Source of the DNA: an uncultured Lachnospiraceae bacterium
Lineage (GTDB): Bacteria; Bacillota; Clostridia; Lachnospirales; Lachnospiraceae
NCBI GenBank assembly: GCA_905233955.1
Contig: CAJOFQ010000005.1
Span: forward strand, 110,630-174,629
Direction: 5' to 3'
DNA length: 64,000 bases
The notes under the pieces were generated by a model, which saw only the letters and a list, made by a program, of their open reading frames with translations, had not been told where the DNA came from and made no database searches. The translations under genes were made by a program, and so were the position numbers. Below are positions 54,259 to 62,962 of the stretch, piece after piece. The first letter of the stretch is position 1, and every line of letters begins with the position of its first letter.

Positions 54259-55050
54259 ATGATTATGAATAATAATAATAACCTACAAGATGAAAATATG
54301 CTTTCAATTCGCGACCTGAGCATCCAATTCGGAGGGCTCAGGGCTGTTGACAGCCTGTCTATGAAGATCAAAAAAGGGCAGTTATACGGACTTATAGGAC
54401 CAAATGGTGCTGGAAAGACCACAGTTTTTAATCTCCTTACCGGAGTTTACCGTCCTACAGAGGGTTCGATTTATCTGGATGGAAATGACATCACAGGCAA
54501 ATCAACAGCAGCAGTAAACAGGGCAGGAATTGCCAGAACCTTTCAGAATATCAGACTTTTTGGCGAGCTTTCAGTTCTTGATAATGTAAAATGCGGTCTT
54601 CATAATAACTATTCATATTCTACACTCAGCGGGATACTGAGATTGCCGAAGTATTATCGGGTAGAAAAGGAAATGAACGACAAAGGTATGGAGCTATTAT
54701 CCGTGTTTGGTCTTGATTCTGATGCCAATACACTGGCCGGCAACCTTCCTTACGGTGCCCAGCGCAAGCTGGAGATAGCAAGGGCTATGGCTACCAATCC
54801 CAAGCTGCTGCTTTTGGATGAGCCTGCAGCAGGAATGAATCCGAATGAGACAAAGGAACTGATGGAGACGATTTATTTTATCCGTGAGAAGTTCAGCCTT
54901 ACAGTATTGTTAATCGAGCATGATATGAAGCTGGTTTCAGGTATCTGTGAGGAGCTTACGGTTTTGAATTTTGGTCAGGAGCTGGCACAGGGCAAGACCA
55001 GTGATGTATTGAATAACCCGGAAGTAATAAAAGCGTATTTGGGAGACTAG
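54259..55050 (+). CDS. livG: Branched-chain amino acid ABC transporter ATPase LivG
   Basis: A 263-residue ATPase. Walker A is GPNGAGKTT near residues 46-54, the signature AGNLPYGAQRKLEIARA follows, and Walker B is LLLLDEPAAGMNP, with the LivG-type insert EHDMKLV. The N-terminus carries an Asn run (MIMNNNNNLQDEN). I chose ATG 54259 as AGAGGA lies about 7 nt upstream; GTG 54241 and ATG 54265 are alternatives. Pairs with LivF, encoded 5 nt after its stop. Confidence 0.95.
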   Translation: MIMNNNNNLQDENMLSIRDLSIQFGGLRAVDSLSMKIKKGQLYGLIGPNGAGKTTVFNLLTGVYRPTEGSIYLDGNDITGKSTAAVNRAGIARTFQNIRLFGELSVLDNVKCGLHNNYSYSTLSGILRLPKYYRVEKEMNDKGMELLSVFGLDSDANTLAGNLPYGAQRKLEIARAMATNPKLLLLDEPAAGMNPNETKELMETIYFIREKFSLTVLLIEHDMKLVSGICEELTVLNFGQELAQGKTSDVLNNPEVIKAYLGD

Positions 55051-55055
55051 TCAAA

Positions 55056-55766
55056 ATGAGCATGTTAGAAATAAATGATTTACAGGTATATTATGGTGTT
55101 ATTCAGGCTATAAAGGGTATTTCATTTCATGTTGAGCAGGGCGAGATAGTAGCGCTGATAGGCTCCAATGGGGCAGGAAAGACTACAACACTTCAGACAA
55201 TCACAGGAATGCTTCAGCCCAAGGAAGGAAATATTATATTTGAGGGCAAGGATATAACCAAGGTTCCGGGACATGAGATTGTTTCCATGGGAATGGCTCA
55301 TGTTCCCGAGGGAAGAAGGGTCTTTTCACAGCTATCGGTTTTAGAGAACTTAAGACTGGGTGCCTACACCAGGAGGAATAAATCCGAGGTTGAGGCTACT
55401 CTTGATCGTATTTATAAAAGCTTTCCAAGGTTAATGGAGAGAAAAAATCAGCTTGCAGGCACTCTTTCAGGGGGAGAACAGCAGATGCTTGCTATGGGAA
55501 GGGCTCTGATGAGCCAGCCCAGGATAGTGCTGATGGATGAGCCTTCAATGGGACTTTCGCCCATTCTGGTACAGGAAATCTTCAGAATAATTGAGGAAAT
55601 CAATGCTTCCGGAACTACGGTATTATTAGTTGAGCAGAACGCTAATAAGGCATTGTCAATTGCTGACAGAGCCTATGTTCTTGAGACAGGATCTATTGTT
55701 CTGGAAGGCAAGGCTTCTGATCTGCTGGAGGATGAATCAATTAAAAAGGCTTATTTGGGAGAATAA
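55056..55766 (+). CDS. livF: Branched-chain amino acid ABC transporter ATPase LivF
   Basis: A 236-residue ATPase. Walker A GSNGAGKTTTLQ is near residues 36-47, the signature LSGGEQQMLAMGRALM and Walker B IVLMDEPSMGLSP follow, and VEQNANKAL is the LivF-typical H-loop variant with Gln-Asn in place of a His at that point, as is usual for the family. It completes the LivJHMGF set. The next gene begins 20 nt downstream with AGGGGAGGAG, possibly on the same transcript. Confidence 0.96.
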   Translation: MSMLEINDLQVYYGVIQAIKGISFHVEQGEIVALIGSNGAGKTTTLQTITGMLQPKEGNIIFEGKDITKVPGHEIVSMGMAHVPEGRRVFSQLSVLENLRLGAYTRRNKSEVEATLDRIYKSFPRLMERKNQLAGTLSGGEQQMLAMGRALMSQPRIVLMDEPSMGLSPILVQEIFRIIEEINASGTTVLLVEQNANKALSIADRAYVLETGSIVLEGKASDLLEDESIKKAYLGE

Positions 55767-55786
55767 TACAAGGGGAGGAGTTATAT

Positions 55787-56404
55787 ATGTCGAATATGGT
55801 TATTACCATAGCCAGGAGCTATGGAAGCGGGGGAAGAACACTTGGTAAGAAGCTGGCAGCAGAGTATGGTATACCCTGTTATGACAGGCAGCTGCTTAGG
55901 ATGGCTTCGGATGAAAGCGGAATCAGTGAGGAGCTGTTTGGAAAGCTTGATGAGAACATGAAGAGAGTTCCTTTGTTTCATGCCGCAAAGGATGCGTACA
56001 AGGGAGAAGTGCTTCCCCCTGAGAGTGATAACTTCACTTCTGATGATAATCTGTTTCGTTATCAGGCAAAGGTTATAAAGCGCCTTGCTGAAACTGAATC
56101 GTGTATAATAATAGGCAGATGCGCCGACTATGTATTAAAGGATGTTTCGGGTGCTATCCGTCTGTTCTTTTATGCTTCTGAAGAAAATTGTATCAGAAGA
56201 GTTGTAGACCAGCAGGGAGTGAATGAGCGCGAAGCAAAGGATCGTATCGAGAAAATCGACAGATATCGCGCAAATTATTACAAGTATTTCACAGGTCATG
56301 ACTGGAATAATGTTCAGAATTATGATTTCTGTATTGACACTGCATCCATGAGCTATGAAAAGCTGATCCGGGTAGTCAAGGCTTATATCGCTGAGAAGGT
56401 TTAG
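55787..56404 (+). CDS. Cytidylate kinase-like (AAA_26) protein
   Basis: A 205-residue P-loop protein of the cytidylate-kinase-like group. ITIARSYGSGGRTLGKKLA near residues 5-23 forms the Walker A loop, and IIGRCADYVLKD with LFFYASEENCIRRV follows. NMPs may be substrates, but many such proteins in Clostridia have no proven reaction. It lies 20 nt after livF with AAGGGGAGGAG. Its stop overlaps the stop of the opposite gene by 4 nt (TTAG), so no terminator separates them. The substrate is not assigned. Confidence 0.87.
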   Translation: MSNMVITIARSYGSGGRTLGKKLAAEYGIPCYDRQLLRMASDESGISEELFGKLDENMKRVPLFHAAKDAYKGEVLPPESDNFTSDDNLFRYQAKVIKRLAETESCIIIGRCADYVLKDVSGAIRLFFYASEENCIRRVVDQQGVNEREAKDRIEKIDRYRANYYKYFTGHDWNNVQNYDFCIDTASMSYEKLIRVVKAYIAEKV

Positions 56405-57777
56405 CCGAGATTAGCGGATAGTTTCCTGATAATTTTGGCGGATTTGTCGACGGTCTTGCCAAATGAGAGAACTTCGTTAGCAACCCTTGCAAACTCTTTT
56501 CCTTCTTCGCCTGCTGAGGCAGCACGCATTGCGGCTTCAAGACCCAGACGGCTGGTTTCTGATGCAATATCGCTAATGCTGTCAGCTTCTTTTTTGATCT
56601 GATCGATGGCAGAGGTATCTATAGATTGTGCAGTATCTATAGAATTATCTTTTAGAGCTGCTTCAAGCTTTATTATCTCTTCTTTAAGGGTGTCCCTTTC
56701 AGCAGACAGCTTATTGTAATCATCCTCCTGTTGCGCCAGTTGTTGCTTATAAGAATTCTCCTGTTGTGCCAGCTGTTGTTTATAGGAATCCTCCTGCTGT
56801 GACAATTGTTGATTATAGGAATCTTCTTGCTGAGATAATTGCTGATTAAAATCCTCTTTCTGCTGAGATAGCTGCTGATTATAGTCTTTCTCCCGTTGTG
56901 ACAATTGCTGTTGTAGCTCGGCTTCCTTCGTGGATTCGTTGTCCTTGAGAGTCTCTTCTGATGTTCTAAGCTTTTCCTCCAGAGCAGAATAATCACCCCG
57001 TGATATGGCCAGATCATTTTCCAGATCGGAGCATCTTTCCTGTGATTGGGCCAGTTCGTCCTCAATCTGAGAGCATTTATCTTTGATTTCTGTAAGTTCG
57101 GCTTCAACAGAAGTGAGAGCGGTTTCCTTTTCTGAAAGCTTGGATTCTGCGGCAGAAAGGGTCGTTTCTTTTTCTGAAAGTTCAGCCCGGGCATCCTCAA
57201 GCTGAGCAGTTATATCACTGATCTTTGCATCCTCATCGGAGCTTTCATTCTGGATTCTGGAGATTTCGGAATCCTTGTCAGCAAGCTCATCCTGGATTCT
57301 GGAGATTTCGGAATCCTTGTCAGCAAGCTCATCCTGGATTCTGGAGATTTCGGAATCCTTGTCAGCAAGTTCATCCTGGATTTTGGAGATTTGGGCGTCT
57401 TTATCAGCAAGTTCACCCTGAATTCTGGAAATTTCAGCGTCCTTACTGGCGAGTTCATTCTGGATTCTGGAAATTTCAGCGTCCTTACTGGCAAGTTCAT
57501 TCTGGATTCTATAAATTTCTGCGTTTTTGTTCTCAATTTCTATATCTGATGCTGTTGATTGTTCAGATTTTGAATTCTCATCGAAGCCAAAAAGCGCCAT
57601 CAAAAAAACAGCTAAAATCTGACCAATTACAGCCCCGTATAACAGATTTCTGGTAAAGGTATCATCTACCGGTATCTTCACCTTCCAAAATATCCCAAGA
57701 ATAGCTACCCACACTAAAAAGATAATGATCAAAACTATTAATCTTGAATTCTTGTTTAAAAAATTTTTGATATTCAT
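56401..57777 (-). CDS. Membrane coiled-coil protein with MCP-tip-like C-terminus
   Basis: A 458-residue protein. Two N-terminal hydrophobic helices (about 12-31, 44-64) are followed by a very long coiled coil: 14-residue repeats near 80-175 (ELADKDSEISRIQD), mixed heptads to about 285, and six 11-residue units near 289-355 (QQLSQQEDSYN). The last about 65 residues read IASETSRLGLEAAMRAAS, then AGEEGKEFARVANEVLSFGK, close to the chemoreceptor signalling-tip pattern in which conserved AAIEAARAGE and GKGFAVVA are recognised by CheA/CheW. The usual full-length hairpin and methylation regions are not evident. The ATG at 57777 is preferred over TTG at 57804. Function unknown; a signalling scaffold is inferred. 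Confidence 0.75.
   Translation of the reverse strand: MNIKNFLNKNSRLIVLIIIFLVWVAILGIFWKVKIPVDDTFTRNLLYGAVIGQILAVFLMALFGFDENSKSEQSTASDIEIENKNAEIYRIQNELASKDAEISRIQNELASKDAEISRIQGELADKDAQISKIQDELADKDSEISRIQDELADKDSEISRIQDELADKDSEISRIQNESSDEDAKISDITAQLEDARAELSEKETTLSAAESKLSEKETALTSVEAELTEIKDKCSQIEDELAQSQERCSDLENDLAISRGDYSALEEKLRTSEETLKDNESTKEAELQQQLSQREKDYNQQLSQQKEDFNQQLSQQEDSYNQQLSQQEDSYKQQLAQQENSYKQQLAQQEDDYNKLSAERDTLKEEIIKLEAALKDNSIDTAQSIDTSAIDQIKKEADSISDIASETSRLGLEAAMRAASAGEEGKEFARVANEVLSFGKTVDKSAKIIRKLSANLG
56714..56911 (-). repeat. Six 33-bp units encoding an 11-residue Gln-rich repeat
   Basis: Six consecutive units encode QQLSQREKDYN, QQLSQQKEDFN, QQLSQQEDSYN, QQLSQQEDSYK, QQLAQQENSYK and QQLAQQEDDYN. 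An 11-residue period (hendecad) changes the coiled-coil twist relative to the 14-residue repeats upstream in the same protein. Approximate borders. Confidence 0.8.
57251..57544 (-). repeat. 42-bp tandem repeats encoding a 14-residue coiled-coil unit
   Basis: Six units of exactly 42 bp start at 57251, 57293, 57335, 57377, 57419 and 57461, with a diverged seventh from 57503. The first three differ by only a few bases, suggesting recent expansion. Each encodes two heptads (SRIQDELADKDSEI phase). Confidence 0.85.
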
Positions 57778-57824
57778 ATACTTACAGCTTTCTATGTTAT
57801 TCAAGTCCGCACCCGTACTTTTTG

Positions 57825-57854
57825 ATTATACGATAAATCTATCTGATTGCGCAA
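57825..57854 (-). promoter_or_regulatory. Promoter of the coiled-coil gene
   Basis: On the minus strand TTGCGC (57854-57849), 18-nt spacer, TATAAT (57830-57825), about 48 nt before the ATG at 57777. Confidence 0.65.
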
Positions 57855-57896
57855 CCGGTGTAACAACATTTATAGTATAAATGCCGCGGAAAATAT

Positions 57897-57925
57897 TTGA
57901 TATTGGAAGGATTATATAGTAGAAT
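57897..57925 (+). promoter_or_regulatory. Promoter of the diguanylate cyclase gene
   Basis: TTGATA (57897-57902), 17-nt spacer, TAGAAT (57920-57925), about 59 nt before the TTG start. It is divergent to the coiled-coil promoter. Confidence 0.65.
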
Positions 57926-57983
57926 CGTTCATTAAAGGATCATTTTGCACTGAAATCAATTATCAAACAAGGGGTATTACACA

Positions 57984-59570
57984 TTGAAATTAAAATTTTA
58001 CGAAAAGCTGACATTTAGAATCACTATTATTTTTCTGGTATTTATGATCTGTACAGTGACCATTGTGGCCTTTGCAACATATACTATTCAGGATAATGTA
58101 TACAAGCGTCAGATGGAGGATACGGTACGCAATGTAAGTAAGGAGCTGACTGATATCCTGGAGAATGATGGGATTGACTTTGTTAACTATGCTGACTATT
58201 ACCTTCATCATTCCCAGGATATGATGATTGAATACGAAGGGAATTATTCTTTAGAGGTTCCGGATTGGAGAGAGCGCAGAAACAGGTTCGACGAGGCTTT
58301 TGCCAAAGAATATGGTACAAAGGTGCTTAATGAGGATGTCAAATTTGATGATATGCCTCTTGATATGCAGCGTCTTTTTGCAGAATATGAATTTTGCTAT
58401 TTTATGAAGATTTTCGCTGATGTATCACAGCGCTTTGGACTTGCTTATACATATCTGGCAATACCGGAAACTGACGAATCTGAGCCATGGGCATTAAGCT
58501 ACGCTATAGACCCTCTGTCCGAAGAGCGCTATGTTGATGGTGTGCGCTATAGAGAACTTGGATTTGTTTTTGGAGGAGGAACTAAGGAAGGACATGAGAA
58601 GATCTGGGAGACATGGGATGATCATGAGGATGCAGATGGCTTTGAGGTTTATGATAATGAATTTGGGAATACATATGCCTGTTATACACTCCTTAAGATA
58701 GATGGCAAAAAAATCGGGATTGTAGGAGCAGAGATTGAAGCAGAAAGGGTTAATGTTGATATTGTAGCTATCACTTTGCGGATGGTTTTTTTCGTGTCGG
58801 CTATTATAATTATTTTCCTGGCTGTTTTGTTGTATGTTATCAATTACAGATTTATTCGCAGATTAGGGACTGTGGGATCTTTTGTAATGTTATACGCCGA
58901 GTCCAAGGATCCGGCAATAGCTGCTGATATACGAAATACCATCAGAATAAGGGATGAAATATCCATGCTGGCATCGCAATTCGCTCACATGATTGAGGAT
59001 GTTGATGCTTACACTGAGCGTATAATATCAACCCAGAGAGAGCTGAATGAAGAAAAGAACCGTTCAAGTATTTTGGAAAGACAGTCTATTACAGATGCTT
59101 TGACAGGTATCCGCAATCGTTCAGCCTATGATCTGATGATCAAGGATCTGGACTGGGATATTGAAAATGGAGATGCTAATTTTGGTATTGCGATGGTGGA
59201 TCTGAACTTTTTGAAAAAAGTGAACGATACATATGGTCACGATAAAGGCAATATAATGATCCGTAAATGCTGCCGGATGGTTTGTAATATGTTTGAACAT
59301 TCTCCGGTATTTCGCATAGGCGGAGATGAGTTTGCCATAATTTTAAAAGAGCATGATCTGGAACATGTAGAGGAAATACGCGAGCAGATGGATAAACAGA
59401 TGGAAGAGTGGGCTAATGACGAATCTCTTCCAAACTGGGAAAGGGTATCTGCCGCATTTGGATATGCTGTCTTTGATCCCGAAAGGGATGCTAATGCTGA
59501 TACGGTATTCAAACACGCGGACAAAGCAATGTACGCAAGAAAAGTAGAGATGAAGGCTGTTAGAGAGTGA
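57984..59570 (+). CDS. Membrane diguanylate cyclase (GGDEF) with extracellular sensor
   Basis: A 528-residue protein. A membrane helix (about 12-33), an extracytoplasmic sensor region (about 34-258), a second helix (about 265-290) and a HAMP-like linker lead to a GGDEF domain (about 365-528) with SITDALTGIRNR, MVDLNFLKKVNDTYGHDKGN and the intact catalytic RIGGDEFAII. It makes c-di-GMP. The position of the inhibitory RxxD site upstream of GGDEF reads FEHS, so product inhibition by that route is unlikely. Start is TTG 57984 with AAGGGG about 10 nt upstream. It is transcribed away from the coiled-coil gene. Confidence 0.93.
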   Translation: MKLKFYEKLTFRITIIFLVFMICTVTIVAFATYTIQDNVYKRQMEDTVRNVSKELTDILENDGIDFVNYADYYLHHSQDMMIEYEGNYSLEVPDWRERRNRFDEAFAKEYGTKVLNEDVKFDDMPLDMQRLFAEYEFCYFMKIFADVSQRFGLAYTYLAIPETDESEPWALSYAIDPLSEERYVDGVRYRELGFVFGGGTKEGHEKIWETWDDHEDADGFEVYDNEFGNTYACYTLLKIDGKKIGIVGAEIEAERVNVDIVAITLRMVFFVSAIIIIFLAVLLYVINYRFIRRLGTVGSFVMLYAESKDPAIAADIRNTIRIRDEISMLASQFAHMIEDVDAYTERIISTQRELNEEKNRSSILERQSITDALTGIRNRSAYDLMIKDLDWDIENGDANFGIAMVDLNFLKKVNDTYGHDKGNIMIRKCCRMVCNMFEHSPVFRIGGDEFAIILKEHDLEHVEEIREQMDKQMEEWANDESLPNWERVSAAFGYAVFDPERDANADTVFKHADKAMYARKVEMKAVRE

Positions 59571-59601
59571 CTTTATGGAAGGGCTGAAAAAACAGTTTTC
59601 C

Positions 59602-60777
59602 TTAAAATAAAAACTCAGCCAGAATGCGGTTTGCAATGTCCATTCCACGATCAGACAGCCGGATTCGTCCTCCGTCCAATAACAATAGCCCTTCTTTGTT
59701 AAGCTGTTCCAGAACGGGCTTATAATATGTATCAATGGGTTGTCCGAAGGTATTCGCAAAGTCCTGTCTGTGTATTCCTTCGGTCAGTCTTAGTCCAAGA
59801 TACATAAATTCTTCAATTTCGTCCTTGCGGGAAAGCTCTATTACTTCCTGCCACAGTGGGGAAGTATCTCCGCCATCACGGCTTAGAACAGAGGCTTTTT
59901 CTATGTAAGTCCTAATATCTGTCTCATTGGTGGTTCGTCTGTTGTCAATCAGAGACGATGCGCCAAGCCCTATTCCCAGATATGGAACCCTCTTCCAGTA
60001 ACCGATATTATGCCGGCATGTCATATTATCCCGTGCGTAGTTGGATATCTCGTAGCGAATATATCCCCGTTCACCTAAAGTCTGCTCACAGAGCTTGGAA
60101 AGCGCGTATGCCTCATCGTCATTGGGAAGATATTTAGTCTCCATGCCTGCATGCTGGCGAACGGCATCGAACTTGTAGCGCTCATAAAACGGGGTGCCTT
60201 CCTCAATGGTAAGAGCATATGCAGATATGTGTTCAGGCCTGAGTCCCGTTACATGTACTAATGTATTATAAAGTGAGTCTAAGGTCTGTCCCGGAAGACC
60301 TGTCATAATGTCTATATTGATGTTATATATTCCGCAGCGGCGGGCATTTTCAAAGGTTTTTAAAAAGCGGTCATAGGTATGAACACGGCCTAAAAGCTTC
60401 AATTCATCGTCATTGGCAGACTGCAGGCCAATGGACATGCGGTTCAGACCCCAGTTGCGATAAGAGGTAAATGCGGCAAGGGTCGCTGTACCGGGATTGC
60501 ACTCCATGGAAATCTCTGCGTCATCAGCAATATAAAAACACTGCCTTACGGTATCCATTATCTCATCCATGAGGCTTGTTTCCAGCCAGGATGGAGTACC
60601 GCCGCCAATGTATATTGTGTCAAATGAAGTACTTGAAAAATTAGGAGCCCAAAACTGGATTTCTCTGCAAAGAGCTCTTGTATAGGCCTGACGGGTATCA
60701 GTGTCGTAGGTGCCTGATAAAAAATCGCAGTAGTCACATTTTTTCATGCAGAAAGGAATATGAATATACAGTTCCAT
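59602..60777 (-). CDS. hemW: Heme chaperone HemW (radical SAM)
   Basis: A 391-residue radical SAM protein once called oxygen-independent coproporphyrinogen oxidase-like. LYIHIPFCMKKCDYCDF gives the CxxxCxxC cluster site near residues 10-20, and the glycine-rich IYIGGGTPSWL and LPGQTLDSLYNTL follow. The HemN-type Cys following the motif is replaced, which fits HemW, a heme-insertion factor. No heme pathway genes are in the window. It lies downstream of lepA in the same direction, the conserved lepA-hemW order, with a gap of 38 nt. Confidence 0.94.
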   Translation of the reverse strand: MELYIHIPFCMKKCDYCDFLSGTYDTDTRQAYTRALCREIQFWAPNFSSTSFDTIYIGGGTPSWLETSLMDEIMDTVRQCFYIADDAEISMECNPGTATLAAFTSYRNWGLNRMSIGLQSANDDELKLLGRVHTYDRFLKTFENARRCGIYNINIDIMTGLPGQTLDSLYNTLVHVTGLRPEHISAYALTIEEGTPFYERYKFDAVRQHAGMETKYLPNDDEAYALSKLCEQTLGERGYIRYEISNYARDNMTCRHNIGYWKRVPYLGIGLGASSLIDNRRTTNETDIRTYIEKASVLSRDGGDTSPLWQEVIELSRKDEIEEFMYLGLRLTEGIHRQDFANTFGQPIDTYYKPVLEQLNKEGLLLLDGGRIRLSDRGMDIANRILAEFLF

Positions 60778-60815
60778 AATATAGCTTGTACCTTTCTATT
60801 GTAAGTATGGACACA

Positions 60816-62621
60816 CTAGTCTTCATCAAGCTTTAGTACGCTCATAAATGCTTCCTGGGGAATATCAACATTCCCTACTTGACGCATGCGTTTTTTACCT
60901 TCTTTTTGCTTTTCCAAAAGCTTCTTTTTACGGGTGATATCTCCACCGTAGCATTTCGCCAGGACATCCTTGCGGACAGCCTTTACAGTTTCACGGGCAA
61001 TAACCTTCGAACCGATAGCAGCCTGTATAGGGATCTCAAACAGGTGTCTTGGAATCTCTTTTTTAAGCTTTTCACACATTTTTCTGCCACGATCATATGC
61101 TGTGTCTTTGAATACAATAAATGAAAGAGCATCCACCTGTTCCTTGTTGATAAGAATATCCAATTTGACCAGCTCGCTGCGCTCGTAGCCTGACAGTTCA
61201 TAATCAAAGGAAGCATATCCACGGGAACGGGACTTGAGTGCATCAAAGAAATCATAGATTATTTCATTCAATGGCAAAATGTATTTTAATATGGCACGGG
61301 TCTCCTCCATATATTCCATGGAAATATACCTTCCACGGCGTTCCTGGCACAGATCCATAATGGGACCTATGTAATCACTTGTAACCATTATTTCCGCATT
61401 GACAACCGGCTCCTCCATGTATTCAATCTCAGATGGATCGGGTAAATTGGATGGATTGGTAAGCTCTATCATATCGCCGTTAGTTTTATAAACACGATAA
61501 ACTACGCCGGGTGCAGTTGTTACAAGATCCAGTTGATATTCCCTCTCAAGACGCTCCTGGATAACATCAAGATGCAAAAGACCCAAAAATCCGCACCTGA
61601 ATCCAAATCCAAGAGCTACTGAAGTCTCAGGCTCGTATTGAAGGGCTGCATCATTAAGCTGGAGCTTCTCAAGGGCATCCTTAAGGTCAGGATATTTGGC
61701 GCCGTCAGCAGGATACATTCCGCAGTAGACCATGGGATGGACTGCCTTGTATCCGGGAAGCGGTTCTGATACAGGATTATTGGAATGCGTGATAGTATCC
61801 CCAACCTGGGTGTCTCTGACATTTTTTATGCTGGCGGTCATGTAGCCAACCATGCCGGCTGACAATTCATCGCATGCTATAAAAGCTCCGGCTCCAAAGT
61901 AGCCAACCTCTACCACATCAAAAACCGCTCCGGTAGCCATCATAAGTACTGAATCACCTGCTTTTATCACTCCATCCCTGACACGGCAGAAAACTATTAC
62001 TCCACGGTATGGGTCATATAACGAATCAAAAATTAATGCTGAAAGTGGAGCAGCAGGATCACCGCTGGGAGGCGGAAGCTGTGTGATGATCTGTTCCAGG
62101 ACTTCTCCGACATTTTCGCCGGTTTTGGCCGATATGCGTGGTGCATCCTGTGCTTCAATTCCGATAACATTTTCAATTTCATCGGCCACTTTGTCAGGCT
62201 CGGCACTGGGAAGATCAATCTTATTGATTACAGGAAGCACCTCCAGGTCGTGATCAATCGCAAGGTAGACATTGGCTAAGGTCTGAGCCTCTATGCCCTG
62301 GGCGGCATCAACAATAAGAACAGCTCCGTCACAGGCTGCAAGTGAGCGTGAAACTTCATAATTAAAATCCACATGTCCCGGGGTGTCTATAAGATTAAAT
62401 ATATATTCTTCACCGTTTTTGGCTGTATAGACCAGCCTGACAGCCTGTGATTTGATGGTAATGCCCCGTTCCCGCTCCAGGTCCATGTTATCTAAGACCT
62501 GAGCCTGCATCTCACGCGCTGTCAGAAGTCCTGTCATCTCAATAATACGGTCAGCCAGAGTGGATTTGCCGTGATCAATATGAGCTATGATACAAAAATT
62601 TCGTATGTGTGATCGATCCAT
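60816..62621 (-). CDS. lepA: Elongation factor 4 (LepA)
   Basis: A 601-residue translational GTPase that back-translocates or aids assembly of ribosomes. G motifs are [13 protein letters not shown] near residue 13, DTPGHVDF and [11 protein letters not shown]; the C-terminal LepA-specific domain ends [18 protein letters not shown] chose ATG 62621 because AAAGGA lies 6 nt upstream; the ATG at 62636 adds five residues that overlap this ribosome site. hemW follows. A divergent tRNA gene lies upstream. Confidence 0.97.
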   Translation of the reverse strand: MDRSHIRNFCIIAHIDHGKSTLADRIIEMTGLLTAREMQAQVLDNMDLERERGITIKSQAVRLVYTAKNGEEYIFNLIDTPGHVDFNYEVSRSLAACDGAVLIVDAAQGIEAQTLANVYLAIDHDLEVLPVINKIDLPSAEPDKVADEIENVIGIEAQDAPRISAKTGENVGEVLEQIITQLPPPSGDPAAPLSALIFDSLYDPYRGVIVFCRVRDGVIKAGDSVLMMATGAVFDVVEVGYFGAGAFIACDELSAGMVGYMTASIKNVRDTQVGDTITHSNNPVSEPLPGYKAVHPMVYCGMYPADGAKYPDLKDALEKLQLNDAALQYEPETSVALGFGFRCGFLGLLHLDVIQERLEREYQLDLVTTAPGVVYRVYKTNGDMIELTNPSNLPDPSEIEYMEEPVVNAEIMVTSDYIGPIMDLCQERRGRYISMEYMEETRAILKYILPLNEIIYDFFDALKSRSRGYASFDYELSGYERSELVKLDILINKEQVDALSFIVFKDTAYDRGRKMCEKLKKEIPRHLFEIPIQAAIGSKVIARETVKAVRKDVLAKCYGGDITRKKKLLEKQKEGKKRMRQVGNVDIPQEAFMSVLKLDED

Positions 62622-62675
62622 TGGGATTCCTTTCATGGGTATAATCAGTTCAGATTATTTTACCACAAAAGGTAG

Positions 62676-62704
62676 TTGCGTGAAAATAAAAAATGTGATA
62701 TCAT
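62676..62704 (+). promoter_or_regulatory. Promoter of tRNA-Pro
   Basis: TTGCGT (62676-62681), 17-nt spacer, TATCAT (62699-62704) preceded by TGA (extended -10). Predicted start is only about 5 nt upstream of the tRNA. Confidence 0.65.
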
Positions 62705-62715
62705 CTGTCAGGTGG

Positions 62716-62789
62716 CGGCGCGTGGCTCAGTTTGGTAGAGCGCTGCGTTCGGGACGCAGAGGCCGCAGGTTCAAATCCTGTCGCGCCGA
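62716..62789 (+). tRNA. tRNA-Pro(CGG)
   Basis: A 74-nt cloverleaf. The acceptor stem CGGCGCG pairs fully with CGCGCCG, with A as discriminator. The anticodon arm CTGCG-TTCGGGA-CGCAG has CGG at positions 34-36 and G at 37. The T arm has GTTCAAATC. CCA is not encoded. It decodes CCG. Confidence 0.96.
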
Positions 62790-62792
62790 GTG

Positions 62793-62834
62793 GTCGTAAG
62801 CCTAGAAAAATAAAGGGCTTGCGACTTTTATTTT
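62793..62834 (+). terminator. Terminator after tRNA-Pro
   Basis: GTCGTAAGCCT (62793-62803) and GGGCTTGCGAC (62815-62825) pair with one or two mismatches, followed by a T-rich run. Confidence 0.8.
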
Positions 62835-62916
62835 ATCTAGATTTATTCTGATTATTTCATAAAATCCCCCCAAAGGCTAACAAAAGGCTAACATAATAAT
62901 AATAATTAAGCAATAT

Positions 62917-62962
62917 AAAAGAGCCAGAGTATAACGAATAATCATAGCTACTGGCTCTTTTT
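62917..62962. terminator. Bidirectional-looking terminator overlapping the HTH gene end
   Basis: AAAAGAGCCAG (62917-62927) and CTGGCTCTTTTT (62951-62962) pair perfectly. On the minus strand the stem's first arm encodes the last codons and stop of the HTH gene; on the plus strand T-run follows too. Confidence 0.85.

Noticed and set aside
57251..57544. Regular 42-bp repeats considered as a CRISPR array
   Set aside because: There are no unique spacers; units are contiguous, in frame and coding. No cas genes are present.
57225..57656. Open frame of 143 codons on the + strand with repeats rich in Trp, Phe and Arg
   Set aside because: It is the antisense shadow of the 42-bp tandem repeats of the minus-strand coiled-coil gene, with no ribosome site.
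59571..59601. Terminator between the diguanylate cyclase and hemW
   Set aside because: The only hairpin is CTG-AAAAAA-CAG, too weak to call.
62716..62892. Integration site of a mobile element at the 3' end of tRNA-Pro, suggested by the repeat AAAGGCTAAC at 62872 and 62883
   Set aside because: No integrase or copy of the tRNA 3' end is seen downstream in the window; the 11-nt repeat alone is too short to support an attachment site.
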